From assembly GCF_002217655.1 (NCBI RefSeq), contig NZ_NEWK01000002.1, positions 373,164 through 437,163 of the forward strand: a DNA stretch of 64,000 nucleotides, written 5' to 3'. The stretch comes from Geobacillus thermocatenulatus (GTDB lineage Bacteria > Bacillota > Bacilli > Bacillales > Anoxybacillaceae). Below the pieces are notes generated by a model that saw nothing but the letters and a program-made list of their open reading frames with translations, was not told where the DNA came from and did not search any database. Made by a program: the position numbers and the translations under genes. Shown in pieces: positions 16,214-24,532 of this stretch; position 1 is the stretch's first letter; each line of letters starts with the position of its first letter.

Positions 16214-16350
16214 TTCCGGTTTCTCCCCTTTCCAAGCCTTTTCGCCGGCCATACTCTGACTTTCGCCGTATTTTCGGCCAATGGAATGATCCATTCTCCC
16301 CATCCATCAGTCTACTCTTTCTTTTTTTGAATTGCAAGACAAAGAAAAAA

Positions 16351-16410
16351 GGCGGCCGCCAAAGCGCACTTCCCTTTTTGTTCCATTACGAACGCGTCCA
16401 TTCGGCCGCC
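16351..16410 (-). terminator. Possible terminator of ykoS-ykoT
   Basis: On the minus strand GGCGGCC (16410-16404) can pair with GGCCGCC (16357-16351), followed by TTTTTTC. The loop is long and the upstream arm is inside the 3' end of the coding region, so confidence is moderate. Confidence 0.4.
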
Positions 16411-17408
16411 CCTCCCTCTTCGGACGGCGCCGCCGGCGACAGCCGCTGCGGCAATGGCCAATTCCACAAATCCAAATCGATGATATAGCGCGGCCGCCGT
16501 TTCGTTTCTTTGTAAATTTTCCCAATATATTCACCAATCAGCCCGAGCGCCATCAGCTGTAAGCCCCCTAACAGCCAAATAGACGTAATGAGCGACGTCC
16601 AACCCGTTTCCGTATGCCCGGCCCATTTGAGAAAAAGAAAATAGGCGCCAAACATCAAGCTGACGACAAACGAGAGAAATCCAACGAGCGAAATGAAACG
16701 GATCGGGGTGACGCTGAACGACGTCACGCCGTCAAGCGCAAAGGCGATCATTTTTTTCAGCGGATATTTTGTTTTCCCGGCCAGCCGCTCTTTTCGGTCA
16801 TAATAGACCGTCGCCGACCGAAAGCCCAAAAGTGGAACGATGCCGCGCAAAAACAAGTTCACTTCCCCGAACTGTTCAAGCGCCTCGACCGCGCGCCGGC
16901 TCATCAGACGGTAGTCGGCATGGTTATACACGAGATCAACGCCAAACATCTTCATTAACCGATAAAATCCTTGGGCGGTATGGCGTTTAAACCACGTATC
17001 CGCATCGCGCCGCCGGCGCACGCCGTAGACGATGTCATAGCCTTCGCGAAACTTTTGCACAAATTCCCGAATCGCCGCTACATCATCTTGCAAATCGGCG
17101 TCGATCGAAATGAGGCAATCGGCATGCCTTTTCGCGGCGAACAGCCCAGCAAGCAACGCGTTTTGATGCCCGGCGTTATGCGCCAGTTTCAGCCCTTTCA
17201 CTTCCGGGTGGCGCAAACTCGCTTTGTATATGATCTTCCATGTGTCATCACAGCTGCCGTCATCGACGAACAAAAGCGCGCTGTTGGATGAAATGAGCTG
17301 CTCTTCAATCAATTGTTCGCGCAACTCCCGTAAGCGGCGGATCGTCTCCGGCAGCACCTCTTCTTCGTTGTAACACGGCACAACAATAGCCAACGTCGGT
17401 TCGAACAT
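16386..17408 (-). CDS. ykoT: Membrane-bound GT2 glycosyltransferase, YkoT-like
   Basis: 340 residues. The GT-A domain shows LAIVVPCYNEEEVL (about 6-19), LLFVDDGSCDDTW (about 42-54), the DxD motif SIDADLQDD (about 97-105) and YRLMSRRAVEAL. Two C-terminal membrane helices (FISLVGFLSFVVSLMFGAYFLF and LGGLQLMALGLIGEYIGKIY) and the final RPRYIIDL are typical of polyprenyl-phosphate glycosyltransferases of the GtrB/DPM type. The preceding gene is YkoS-like, the same pairing as ykoS-ykoT in B. subtilis. The ATG lies one base after the upstream stop (TGACATG), with GGAGGGAGGAAGG as ribosome binding site. Confidence 0.87.
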   Translation of the reverse strand: MFEPTLAIVVPCYNEEEVLPETIRRLRELREQLIEEQLISSNSALLFVDDGSCDDTWKIIYKASLRHPEVKGLKLAHNAGHQNALLAGLFAAKRHADCLISIDADLQDDVAAIREFVQKFREGYDIVYGVRRRRDADTWFKRHTAQGFYRLMKMFGVDLVYNHADYRLMSRRAVEALEQFGEVNLFLRGIVPLLGFRSATVYYDRKERLAGKTKYPLKKMIAFALDGVTSFSVTPIRFISLVGFLSFVVSLMFGAYFLFLKWAGHTETGWTSLITSIWLLGGLQLMALGLIGEYIGKIYKETKRRPRYIIDLDLWNWPLPQRLSPAAPSEEGGAAEWTRS

Positions 17409-17409
17409 G

Positions 17410-19089
17410 TCACCTTCCTCCCTCCGGCACGACTTTGTATAAATAGATGGTCCACGCGGACTCTTTGGAACGGAACACCCGCTCAAGGCTCAAGGCGTTT
17501 TCGCTGGCATTTTCAATCGGCAGCGCTGAAAAAATGTAGCGCCCGCCCATGTCATAAAACACGTTCGTGTTCAATTCCAAGTTGCGAATCGTCCGCTTCG
17601 AGTTTTTCTGAAACATATACCGCTTGCCCAGCTCATCGACGAACAAATAGCAGCGCCCGCCCCATTCATCGAAATACTGGCGCAGTTTTTTGTTTTTCGC
17701 GAGCTCCTTGGCGATAATAAGGCGAAACCGATGCTTGTATTCGAGCGGATAAAAGTTGTTGTACGTATCGAGCGTGTAAAAGCCGTTGTATTGAGCGATC
17801 GCCGGGTGGATTCCAATGCTCGCCACGCGGTATGAATGAACCGGGCGGCCGATATACTCACGAATGGCGGCAAACTGCTTTTCCGCGTAAAACTTGCGAA
17901 ACGACGGCTTGTCGCGGTAGACGATTTCCTCATTGCATAAAGCAAGCACGACAAGCTGCAAGACAATGGCCGCCGCACCGACCGCCCGCCACCTTCGGCC
18001 TTCCTGCCAAAAAATTTTCAGCGCCAGTGCAAACAAGACGTAAATCACCATCGGACGCAAAAAGTGGTAGCGAGCGAAATTGAACTTATCGAGCAAATCG
18101 AACCGTTCGGTGAGCGGCAGCCATCCTTTGTAAAACCAAAACGCATACCATGTCGACAACGCGAAATTCAACCCGTGCAAAAGCAAAAACAGCTTCTCCC
18201 GCCGCCAGCTTTTCCGCTTCCATACTATATACAAGGCAACGAGCGTCACCGGCAAAATGACGAGCCCATGCACGGTCATGACGTGTGTATGGCCGAGCAC
18301 ATAGTTTTTGAACGTCAGCCGGATGACGCGCCAAAGCGGCAGACGAGCATGGAAATATTCGTCGCGGCTTGTCGGCTCATTGGAAAACAAGAGCGAATGG
18401 ACAAGCCGGTAATCGACCGCCAAATAGAGCATCGTCATATAGACGATGGCCGCCAAAAACCGCCAATTCCACCTCTTGCCACGGATGACATCAATGAACC
18501 ACCAAATCCCAAGCGCGCTCAAGAAAAAGAAAAATCCTAGCACGAAGCTCGAATAGAGCGGCAAGAACGTCAATACCGCCCAGTTCACCCATGAACGCTC
18601 GCCGTTGCGGATATTTAAAAACGCCCATAGCGCCAACGGCATCCCGAGCGTACTTAACATTCCCGATGGCCAAAACGGCGTCAAGGCAAACGTCAACGAA
18701 GAGCCGATGCGAATCCATCCCCAGCGCTCGCCCGGCAGCACATGCTTTTTCAGCAGAAGATACATGCCCACAAACGCGAACACGCGGGTGATGGCTTGGC
18801 TGAGCCCATAGGCGTAAATGGATGGAAACAGGGCGTGAAGCCAAACGATGCCGCTGAATTCCGTGCCGAACGCGTTGCGCGGCAGGCCGTTGATGATTTG
18901 CGGGATGACGCCATCGATCGGTCCGAACAGCTCACCGCTTCGAGTGAGCACCTTATACCAGGCGATGTTCGAATCCAAATTGTCGTGGACGCGCATATGC
19001 GCATCCTCGCCAAGCACAAAATACGGCGACACGTACAAAGCGATGACAACGAAAGAGAAGATCAGGAGTCGCTTTTCGATGGCCGGCAC
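17410..19089 (-). CDS. ykoS: YkoS-like polytopic membrane protein (DUF6044)
   Basis: 559 residues, the length of B. subtilis YkoS. About eleven hydrophobic segments fill the first two thirds, with an acidic/aromatic loop after the first (GEDAHMRVHDNLDSNIAWYKVL, about 28-49), as in GT-C-fold glycosyltransferases. The C-terminal third is soluble. It probably transfers a sugar supplied on a lipid carrier by the partner YkoT. GTG at 19089 is chosen because AAAGGAGG lies 7 nt upstream. A role at the spore or cell surface is inferred from the B. subtilis pair. Confidence 0.82.
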   Translation of the reverse strand: MPAIEKRLLIFSFVVIALYVSPYFVLGEDAHMRVHDNLDSNIAWYKVLTRSGELFGPIDGVIPQIINGLPRNAFGTEFSGIVWLHALFPSIYAYGLSQAITRVFAFVGMYLLLKKHVLPGERWGWIRIGSSLTFALTPFWPSGMLSTLGMPLALWAFLNIRNGERSWVNWAVLTFLPLYSSFVLGFFFFLSALGIWWFIDVIRGKRWNWRFLAAIVYMTMLYLAVDYRLVHSLLFSNEPTSRDEYFHARLPLWRVIRLTFKNYVLGHTHVMTVHGLVILPVTLVALYIVWKRKSWRREKLFLLLHGLNFALSTWYAFWFYKGWLPLTERFDLLDKFNFARYHFLRPMVIYVLFALALKIFWQEGRRWRAVGAAAIVLQLVVLALCNEEIVYRDKPSFRKFYAEKQFAAIREYIGRPVHSYRVASIGIHPAIAQYNGFYTLDTYNNFYPLEYKHRFRLIIAKELAKNKKLRQYFDEWGGRCYLFVDELGKRYMFQKNSKRTIRNLELNTNVFYDMGGRYIFSALPIENASENALSLERVFRSKESAWTIYLYKVVPEGGR

Positions 19090-19185
19090 CTTTTCTCCTC
19101 CTTTCGCCCGGCTGATGTCTTTCCTTATTGTTCAACAAATGAGGAAAATTATTCATGATGATGGCAAAAAACGGACGGCAAACGA

Positions 19186-19228
19186 AAAACCGCCGTCGGC
19201 CGGGCGAAGCCGGATGACGGCGGTTTTC
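19186..19228. terminator. Strong hairpin upstream of ykoS
   Basis: AAAACCGCCGTC and GACGGCGGTTTTC form a 12-bp stem around an inner GGC/GCC pairing. It would end minus-strand transcription from the lactonase operon before ykoS. Confidence 0.7.
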
Positions 19229-19315
19229 TATTCATCTTTTGAACAGCCTTTCGCAGGCAACACAACGTTGCCCAAAAAGCTGGTGATGGAACAAAAAAAA
19301 CGCTCGGACCATGGA

Positions 19316-19440
19316 GATTTCGCTCTTGAACGCTCTCCACCTTCGATCAAAGGCGGGGAGGTGGTGGTGAAAGAAGGCAGATTTCGCTCTTGAACGCTCT
19401 CCACCTACGCTCACGCGTGGAAGTGTGGAGGCTTCTCGGT
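19316..19440 (+). repeat. 27-bp direct repeat plus IS200/IS605-like end hairpin
   Basis: A 27-bp sequence at 19316-19342 is repeated exactly at 19380-19406 (it contains CGCTCTTGAACGCTCTCCAC). The second copy runs into a hairpin, CTCCACCT...AGTGTGGAGGCTTCTCGG (19399-19439), which resembles the right-end hairpins of the relics at 3357 and 44490. No gene was found between 19090 and 19525 apart from this and the terminator. Probably a degraded insertion end. Confidence 0.5.
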
Positions 19441-19525
19441 TCAGGATGATAAACAACCGCTTTTCCTCGCGTTGGCAACAACGATTTTGCAAAAAACGCT
19501 GTTTTGATCGACCTTGCAAACGGCG

Positions 19526-20506
19526 TCAAGCCGAGAACAGCGCCGCCGGATTGCCGATGAACATTTGCTCAAGCACTTCGTCGCGGACTCCTGCATTTTT
19601 CAGCGCGGGAATGAGGTTCACAAACAAATGCTCGACATGCCAATTTTTCATCATCTCGGCAAACGGCTCAGGCAGTTCAAACGGGCGGCCGAGCCAAACG
19701 TTGACCGTATCATGCGAAAGCATCATTCGATCCGCATATCCGTCGCGAAGCAGGGCAAGAAGCGTGTGAATCCGCTCCTCATCCGTCGGCGCGCCGACCA
19801 TCCCTTGGATGCCGAAGCGGTCAAACGCGATGTAAACGCCGTAAGCAAGCGTCTTTCGATGATAGTCCGGGTCCGTGTTGCCGCACATATGGCCGATGAC
19901 AATTTTTTTCGGATCGGCGCCATGCTCAAGCAAATAGGCGGCTTGTTCCGGCCCCATCGTTCCTTCTTGCGTATGGGTGATGATGACCGCGCCCGTCTCT
20001 TTTTGCGCGCGGGCGGCAGCGCGGAAGAACATCTTTTCGTACTCGGTGATGCGCCCTTTGCTCGAGGCGAGCTTGATGACACCCGCCTTGATTCCGGTAT
20101 CGGCAATGCCTTCGGTCAATTCGGTCATGAACATATCATAAATGTCGTCCTCGGCCGTCCCGAGCAGCCGGCGGAATTGGAAATACGGCGGCGCTCCTTC
20201 TCCTTCATAATAGTAGCCGGTGGCGCAAATGATGTTCAGCCCCGTCTCTTCAGCGACTCGCCGCAAAAACGCCGGGTTGCGCCCGCAGTCGTTCGGCGTC
20301 GGATCAACGACCGTTTGAATGCCGTGCCGCTTCATCTTTTCCGCCGCTTCGACCGCGACGCGAAGCGCCTCGTCTTCCCCGAACGGGCCGCGCGTCACAT
20401 CTCCTTGAAATCCCGGGTAGCCGAAGAGGAAATGCTCGTGGATGAGCGTTTTGCCAAGCTGTTCCACCGGCACCGGCCCAAGAACGGTTTCGACCGTCTT
20501 TGCCAT
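19526..20506 (-). CDS. Phosphotriesterase-like lactonase (PLL)
   Basis: A 326-residue amidohydrolase-fold metalloenzyme. All ligands of the binuclear centre are present: His23 and His25 (LIHEHFLF), the carboxylated lysine Lys145 (VIKLASSKGR), His178 (IITHTQ), His206 (VIGHMCGN) and Asp266 (LSHDTVN). It is very close to the characterised Geobacillus kaustophilus lactonase, which hydrolyses gamma/delta-lactones and acyl-homoserine lactones and has weak organophosphatase activity. Its ATG overlaps the stop of the acyl-CoA ligase gene by one base (TAATG), so it is translated with that enzyme. The natural substrate is not known; the pairing suggests catabolism of a lactone or hydroxyacid. Confidence 0.92.
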   Translation of the reverse strand: MAKTVETVLGPVPVEQLGKTLIHEHFLFGYPGFQGDVTRGPFGEDEALRVAVEAAEKMKRHGIQTVVDPTPNDCGRNPAFLRRVAEETGLNIICATGYYYEGEGAPPYFQFRRLLGTAEDDIYDMFMTELTEGIADTGIKAGVIKLASSKGRITEYEKMFFRAAARAQKETGAVIITHTQEGTMGPEQAAYLLEHGADPKKIVIGHMCGNTDPDYHRKTLAYGVYIAFDRFGIQGMVGAPTDEERIHTLLALLRDGYADRMMLSHDTVNVWLGRPFELPEPFAEMMKNWHVEHLFVNLIPALKNAGVRDEVLEQMFIGNPAALFSA

Positions 20507-22188
20507 TAGGCGTTCGCCCCTTTCCCCGCTTTTTCATATTCCTCTTCCTGCAATTTTCGCCAAAGCAACTTGCCGCTTGACGTCATCGGCAGCGACGAAC
20601 GGAATTCGACGAGGCGCGGATATTTGTACGCCGCCATTTGCGTCTTGGACCATTCAATGATCTCTTCTTCCGTTACTTTGCCGACATACTCGTCATGAAG
20701 GACGATAAACGCCTTCACCGTTTCGCCGCGGCGCGGATCGGGCACGCCGACAACGCACGCCTGCTGAACAGCTGGATGTTTGTACAAAAGCGACTCGACT
20801 TCGGTCGGCCACACTTTGTATCCAGAAGCGTTGATCATCCGTTTGACTCGGTCGACGATGAAAAAGTAGCCTTCCTCATCCATCCGCCCGATGTCGCCGG
20901 TGCGGAAAAACCGCTTGCCGTCGAGCTCGATGAACGCTTCTTCCGTTTCTTTTTCACGCCGGTAATAGCCGCGGAACACTTGCGGACCACAAACGACGAT
21001 CTCCCCGACTTCGCCGACGCCAAGCTCCCGCCCCGTCGCCGGGTCGATGATGCGTGCGTCGACGTCAAACGACGGAACGCCGAGACATTGCAATTTCGGC
21101 CGGTCCGGCGGATTGAAATGCGTCTGCGAAATCGTCTCCGTCAGCCCGTAGCCTTCAAAATAACGGACGCCGGTGAGCTGGAACAGCTTTTCCCCAACCG
21201 CTTCCGGCAGCGCCGCCCCGCCGCCGGAAATGCTCGAAAGCGAGGAAATGTCATACCGGCCAAGCGCCGGGTTGGCCAAAAAGTCAATCAGCATCGTGCT
21301 GATATTCACCCAATGGGTGCAGCGGTGCAATTCAATCAGCCGGGCGGCCGCGTCCCGATCCCAGCGCGTCATCAACACCATGGCGGCGCCGGCGAAAATC
21401 GGCGTATGCATGCTATGGACCATCCCCGTGACATGGAAAAACGGCAGCGTCGCCAAGGCGACGGAATCGCTCGTCACATCGCCCCAGTGGTAGGCGCCGA
21501 CGATGTTGGCGTTCACCGTCCGGTGCGGGTGGATGCAGCCTTTTGGCACCCCGGTCGTCCCGGACGTGTACGGCAAGACGGCAATGTCATCAACATGGCC
21601 GTTGTATGGAAGCGGCAGCAATTGGGCGCCAAGGCAGTCCGCCCATAAAAGAACGCGCTCATCCCCAATGGCCCGCCGCGGCGCCGCCACTTCAGCCGGC
21701 AACGGCACCGGGGAATCATCGGACGCATAATCGGAATACGCGGCGACGATAAGATGTTCAAGCGGTGTCCGGCCGAGAAGCGGCGCCGCTTTGTCCAGCA
21801 GCTCTTGGCCAACGAGGCCGACTTTCGTCTCACAATCGTTCACATAAAAGGAAAGCTCATCTGAGGTGTTCATCGGGTTGATCGGCACGACAATGGCTTC
21901 GGCGCGCAAAATGGCATAGTAGGAGATGACAAACTGCGGAGAGTTTTGCATGTACAACAACACGCGGTCGCCCGGTTGGACGGACAGCTTTCGCTGGAGA
22001 TAGCCGGCGAGCGCGTTGACGTCATCGAGCAGCTGCTTGTACGAATATGCCGCGCCGTAATAGTAAATCGCCGTTTTGTTCGGATAGCGCTTCGCTGTCG
22101 TTTCCAAATGGTCGACAAGCGTCGTCTCCGGCACGGCGAGCGTTTTCGAAAGCCGTTTCGGCCAATACGGATAATGTCTCGTATTCAT
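20506..22188 (-). CDS. Acyl-CoA synthetase (AMP-forming)
   Basis: 560 residues of the ANL superfamily. The P-loop is YTSGTTGVPKG (about 207-217), followed by LPFFHVTGMVHSM, GYGLTETISQTHFNPP (the A5 motif), FRTGDIGRMDEEGYFFIVDRVKRMI (A7-A8) and the late catalytic lysine in SSGKLLWRKL (about 536-545). It would activate a medium/long-chain or substituted carboxylic acid. It is the first gene of a two-gene operon with the lactonase and has its own promoter with a palindrome at the transcription start region. GAGGAGAGGGC precedes the ATG. Confidence 0.9.
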   Translation of the reverse strand: MNTRHYPYWPKRLSKTLAVPETTLVDHLETTAKRYPNKTAIYYYGAAYSYKQLLDDVNALAGYLQRKLSVQPGDRVLLYMQNSPQFVISYYAILRAEAIVVPINPMNTSDELSFYVNDCETKVGLVGQELLDKAAPLLGRTPLEHLIVAAYSDYASDDSPVPLPAEVAAPRRAIGDERVLLWADCLGAQLLPLPYNGHVDDIAVLPYTSGTTGVPKGCIHPHRTVNANIVGAYHWGDVTSDSVALATLPFFHVTGMVHSMHTPIFAGAAMVLMTRWDRDAAARLIELHRCTHWVNISTMLIDFLANPALGRYDISSLSSISGGGAALPEAVGEKLFQLTGVRYFEGYGLTETISQTHFNPPDRPKLQCLGVPSFDVDARIIDPATGRELGVGEVGEIVVCGPQVFRGYYRREKETEEAFIELDGKRFFRTGDIGRMDEEGYFFIVDRVKRMINASGYKVWPTEVESLLYKHPAVQQACVVGVPDPRRGETVKAFIVLHDEYVGKVTEEEIIEWSKTQMAAYKYPRLVEFRSSLPMTSSGKLLWRKLQEEEYEKAGKGANA

Positions 22189-22260
22189 TCCGCCCTCTCC
22201 TCCTTTTCGCGCGATCGTTCAATGCGGCAACCGCCGCGCAAGCATTGGATAGTTTTTTTT

Positions 22261-22274
22261 ACTGACCGGTTGGT
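22261..22274. promoter_or_regulatory. Candidate TetR-type operator of the ligase-lactonase operon
   Basis: ACTGACCGGTTGGT is a quasi-palindrome around ACCGGT. It lies 19-32 bp beyond the -10 hexamer, in the leader, where a repressor could block elongation or initiation. ACCGGT-centred palindromes are common operators of TetR-family regulators of acyl-CoA catabolism. No tetR gene is in the window. Confidence 0.45.
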
Positions 22275-22292
22275 ATATAGTTGGCTGTTTTT

Positions 22293-22321
22293 ATTGTACA
22301 CGCTTTCATTAATATTTTCAA
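22293..22321 (-). promoter_or_regulatory. Sigma-A promoter of the ligase-lactonase operon
   Basis: On the minus strand TTGAAA (22321-22316), 17-bp spacer, TACAAT (22298-22293). About 100 bp upstream of the start codon. Confidence 0.7.
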
Positions 22322-22352
22322 CAATTTTCCGAATATACAAAACAAAAACATA

Positions 22353-22369
22353 CCGCCTACAGCAGGCGG
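22353..22369 (-). terminator. Terminator-like hairpin upstream of the ligase promoter
   Basis: On the minus strand CCGCCT, a 5-base loop, AGGCGG, then TATGTTTTTGTTTT. It is placed to stop read-through from the TudS-like gene into the ligase operon. Confidence 0.55.
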
Positions 22370-22464
22370 CGCAGCACCGGCACGCACGCTGGCAGCGTTC
22401 CATCTCAATCAAAGACGAGCGCTTTGATGTCTGCTCCGTTCGCCCTCCGTTCCCCATCTTGCTC

Positions 22465-22500
22465 AAAGCCAAAGGGCTCCTAGTTCACCCTTTGGCTTTT
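22465..22500. terminator. Hairpin after the TudS-like gene
   Basis: AAAGCCAAAGGG, an 11-base loop, CCCTTTGGCTTTT. It is a perfect 12-bp stem 25 nt after the stop of the minus-strand gene. The T-run is better in the plus direction. Confidence 0.6.
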
Positions 22501-22524
22501 GTTTTATTGGAATGCACATTCCAC

Positions 22525-23496
22525 TCACACCGCTGTTTCCCGTCCTTTGCCCGAGTCACGGACATCTAAGAGAGCAGGCGGATAAGGAGCAAAATATCGT
22601 TGTTGCAGCAAATACTCATTTTCTTCGCGAATGGCCCATGATTTCAAGACGCTTGTCACACTGCTGAGCGGCAGCTGCTGCGCCCGGTATTGCCCCAGCA
22701 GTTCCAAAACATATTGTTTTTCTTTCGCCGACATCTCGTTTTTGAAATAGCCCATCAAATGTTGGCAAACGTTCACATGGGAGCGGCGCTGTGGAGCGCG
22801 GGCAAATAACATATGCAATCCTTGTTCATACTGATCAAGCACCTGTTCAACCGGGAGGCGGTCGCGATTCGCCACCAAGCGGCCCAGCTGTTTCAGCCAC
22901 GTTTGACTGTACGCCATCAATAAATATTTATGTTCAGAATGAAATTGCACGAGCGCTTTCATGGACTGCTCCGCTTTCACTTCACGAAATAAGGCGAGCG
23001 AAAACAACTTGGTTAAAAAGTGTTCGCGAATAGCTGCATTCGTCAAGCGTCCCTCTTCCTCTACGACCGCTTGAGGAAAGCGCTCGAATACATGATCGGC
23101 GAACAGCCCTGCTCCTTTCTCGATGACCATGCTGCTGTCAGCATCGCCATACACTTTGACATCTTTGATCCCACACGTCGGAGAACGGCTTTTCAAAATG
23201 AATCCATCGATTTCTCCGATTTGGTCGAAGAACGAGGCGGCAAATGCCTTCATTTCCTTCGTCCAATCTCGATTGGCCGATGGCTGCACAAGCCGCTTTT
23301 CCTCGCCATGTTTCACAAGCCGAACCGTCTCCCGCGGAACCCCGAGGCCAATGGCCACTTCGGGGCATACAGGAACAAGCCGAGCAAACTCCCCCAACCG
23401 AAAGACAAATGAATTGTGAATGATATCGCCGTTGTATCGGCAGGCGGAAAAGCCGAGGCATTCGCTGACCACCACTGTCGGAATGGCGTAATGCAT
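22525..23496 (-). CDS. DUF523-DUF1722 protein, TudS-like desulfidase fusion
   Basis: 323 residues. The N-terminal DUF523 half has the three cysteines expected to hold a [4Fe-4S] cluster: Cys13 (SECLGF), Cys44 (PVCPEVAIGLGVPRE) and Cys108 (SRSPTCGIKD). DUF523 proteins include TudS, which removes sulfur from thiouracil-type substrates. In this protein Cys13 is followed by Cys19 in CLGFSACRYNG, also typical. The C-terminal half is DUF1722 (YbgA-type), with HKYLLMAYSQ and YFKNEMSAKEKQYVLELLGQYR. The fusion is known in many bacteria; its exact substrate is not. AAAGGAG precedes the ATG at 23496. Monocistronic. Confidence 0.8.
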   Translation of the reverse strand: MHYAIPTVVVSECLGFSACRYNGDIIHNSFVFRLGEFARLVPVCPEVAIGLGVPRETVRLVKHGEEKRLVQPSANRDWTKEMKAFAASFFDQIGEIDGFILKSRSPTCGIKDVKVYGDADSSMVIEKGAGLFADHVFERFPQAVVEEEGRLTNAAIREHFLTKLFSLALFREVKAEQSMKALVQFHSEHKYLLMAYSQTWLKQLGRLVANRDRLPVEQVLDQYEQGLHMLFARAPQRRSHVNVCQHLMGYFKNEMSAKEKQYVLELLGQYRAQQLPLSSVTSVLKSWAIREENEYLLQQRYFAPYPPALLDVRDSGKGRETAV

Positions 23497-23585
23497 CTTT
23501 CTTCTCCTTTCTCGTTCCGTCATCTCTCTTTGTTATTGTAACCAATTGAAGACCGACTGTCATGAAGGCCGTTTCATTGAGCCAG

Positions 23586-23765
23586 TCAAAAAATCGGTAG
23601 TAAGTTAGAAGAAGCAATAAACAGCTCCAAATAAAAACAGCGCCCTAAGCGAGTTTCCTGCTTAAGGCGCTTATTCGGCAGCTGCTGCATGGCAGTGCAC
23701 ACGCCCATATACGCCACTAAAGAAGACGGCAAGGGCGGCAAATATGGAGTTCCCGCTTTCTTCAT
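23586..23765 (-). CDS. Possible small gene coupled to pxpA (perhaps frameshifted)
   Basis: The pxpA stop and an ATG overlap as ATGA, with GGAGAGG 7-8 nt upstream, the usual sign of a coupled gene. The frame gives [20 protein letters not shown] and runs 59 codons, but through the terminator hairpin at 23639-23671. In the neighbouring frame the same DNA encodes [21 protein letters not shown] and stops just before the hairpin, which would look like a single-span membrane peptide. A one-base indel early in a small membrane protein gene would explain both facts. Confidence 0.3.
   Translation of the reverse strand: MKKAGTPYLPPLPSSLVAYMGVCTAMQQLPNKRLKQETRLGRCFYLELFIASSNLLPIF
23639..23671 (-). terminator. 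Terminator of the 5-oxoprolinase operon
   Basis: On the minus strand AGCGCCTTAAGC, a 9-base loop, GCTTAGGGCGCT then GTTTTTATTT. Confidence 0.75.
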
Positions 23766-24532
23766 CGTCTTTCCTCTCCGCGCGGCGCCTGAATGGCGAT
23801 TCCTTCGTTTTGCAAGGCTTGATAGAGCCGCTTGGCAAATCGCACCGCCTGTTCATTGTCGCCATGGAGACAGACGGTGTCGGCTTCAATCGCCACGTCC
23901 GTCCCTTGCACCGAGCGAACGCGCTGGTCGCGGATCATCATAAGCACTTGCGTGACCGCTTCGTCTTCATCCGCGATGATGGCGCGCGGATCGCTTCTTG
24001 GGGTGAGCGAACCATCCTCCTGATACGTCCGATCGGCGAACACTTCGCTCGCTGTCCGCAAGCCGTAGGCGCGGCCCGCGCGGACGAGCTCGCTCCCTGC
24101 CAAACCGTACAAGATAAGCGACGGGTCAACATCGCGCACCGCTTTGGCGATCGCTTCAGCCAACGCCGCGTCTTTCGCCGCCATATTGTACAAGGCGCCA
24201 TGCGGCTTCACATGGGTCATCGTCCCGCCTTCCGCCTTGACAAAAGCCACAAGTGCGCCGATTTGGTAAACAACGTACGCATACACTTCTTCGGGCGAAA
24301 CCGCCATCGCCCGCCGCCCAAACCCGAGCAAGTCAGGAAAACCCGGATGGGCGCCGATGGCAACGCCATGCTGGATGGCGAGCTGCACCGTCCGCCGCAT
24401 GACGAGCGGGTCGCCGGCGTGAAACCCACAGGCGATGTTGACAGAAGTTACGTATGATAAGATTTCTTCCTGTCCAAGCCTATACACCCCAAAGCTTTCG
24501 CCGAAATCGCAATTCAAATCAATCGTCCTCAC
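23762..24532 (-). CDS. pxpA: 5-oxoprolinase subunit A (LamB/YcsF family)
   Basis: 256 residues. [17 protein letters not shown] at the start, [14 protein letters not shown] (about 34-47), [16 protein letters not shown] (about 59-74) and [10 protein letters not shown] (about 107-116) are the conserved histidine/aspartate-rich motifs of PxpA. With PxpB and PxpC it cleaves 5-oxoproline to glutamate using ATP, clearing a toxic by-product. GTG at 24532 is chosen for GGGAGGGAG upstream and overlaps the pxpC stop as GTGA. Confidence 0.93.
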   Translation of the reverse strand: MRTIDLNCDFGESFGVYRLGQEEILSYVTSVNIACGFHAGDPLVMRRTVQLAIQHGVAIGAHPGFPDLLGFGRRAMAVSPEEVYAYVVYQIGALVAFVKAEGGTMTHVKPHGALYNMAAKDAALAEAIAKAVRDVDPSLILYGLAGSELVRAGRAYGLRTASEVFADRTYQEDGSLTPRSDPRAIIADEDEAVTQVLMMIRDQRVRSVQGTDVAIEADTVCLHGDNEQAVRFAKRLYQALQNEGIAIQAPRGEERR

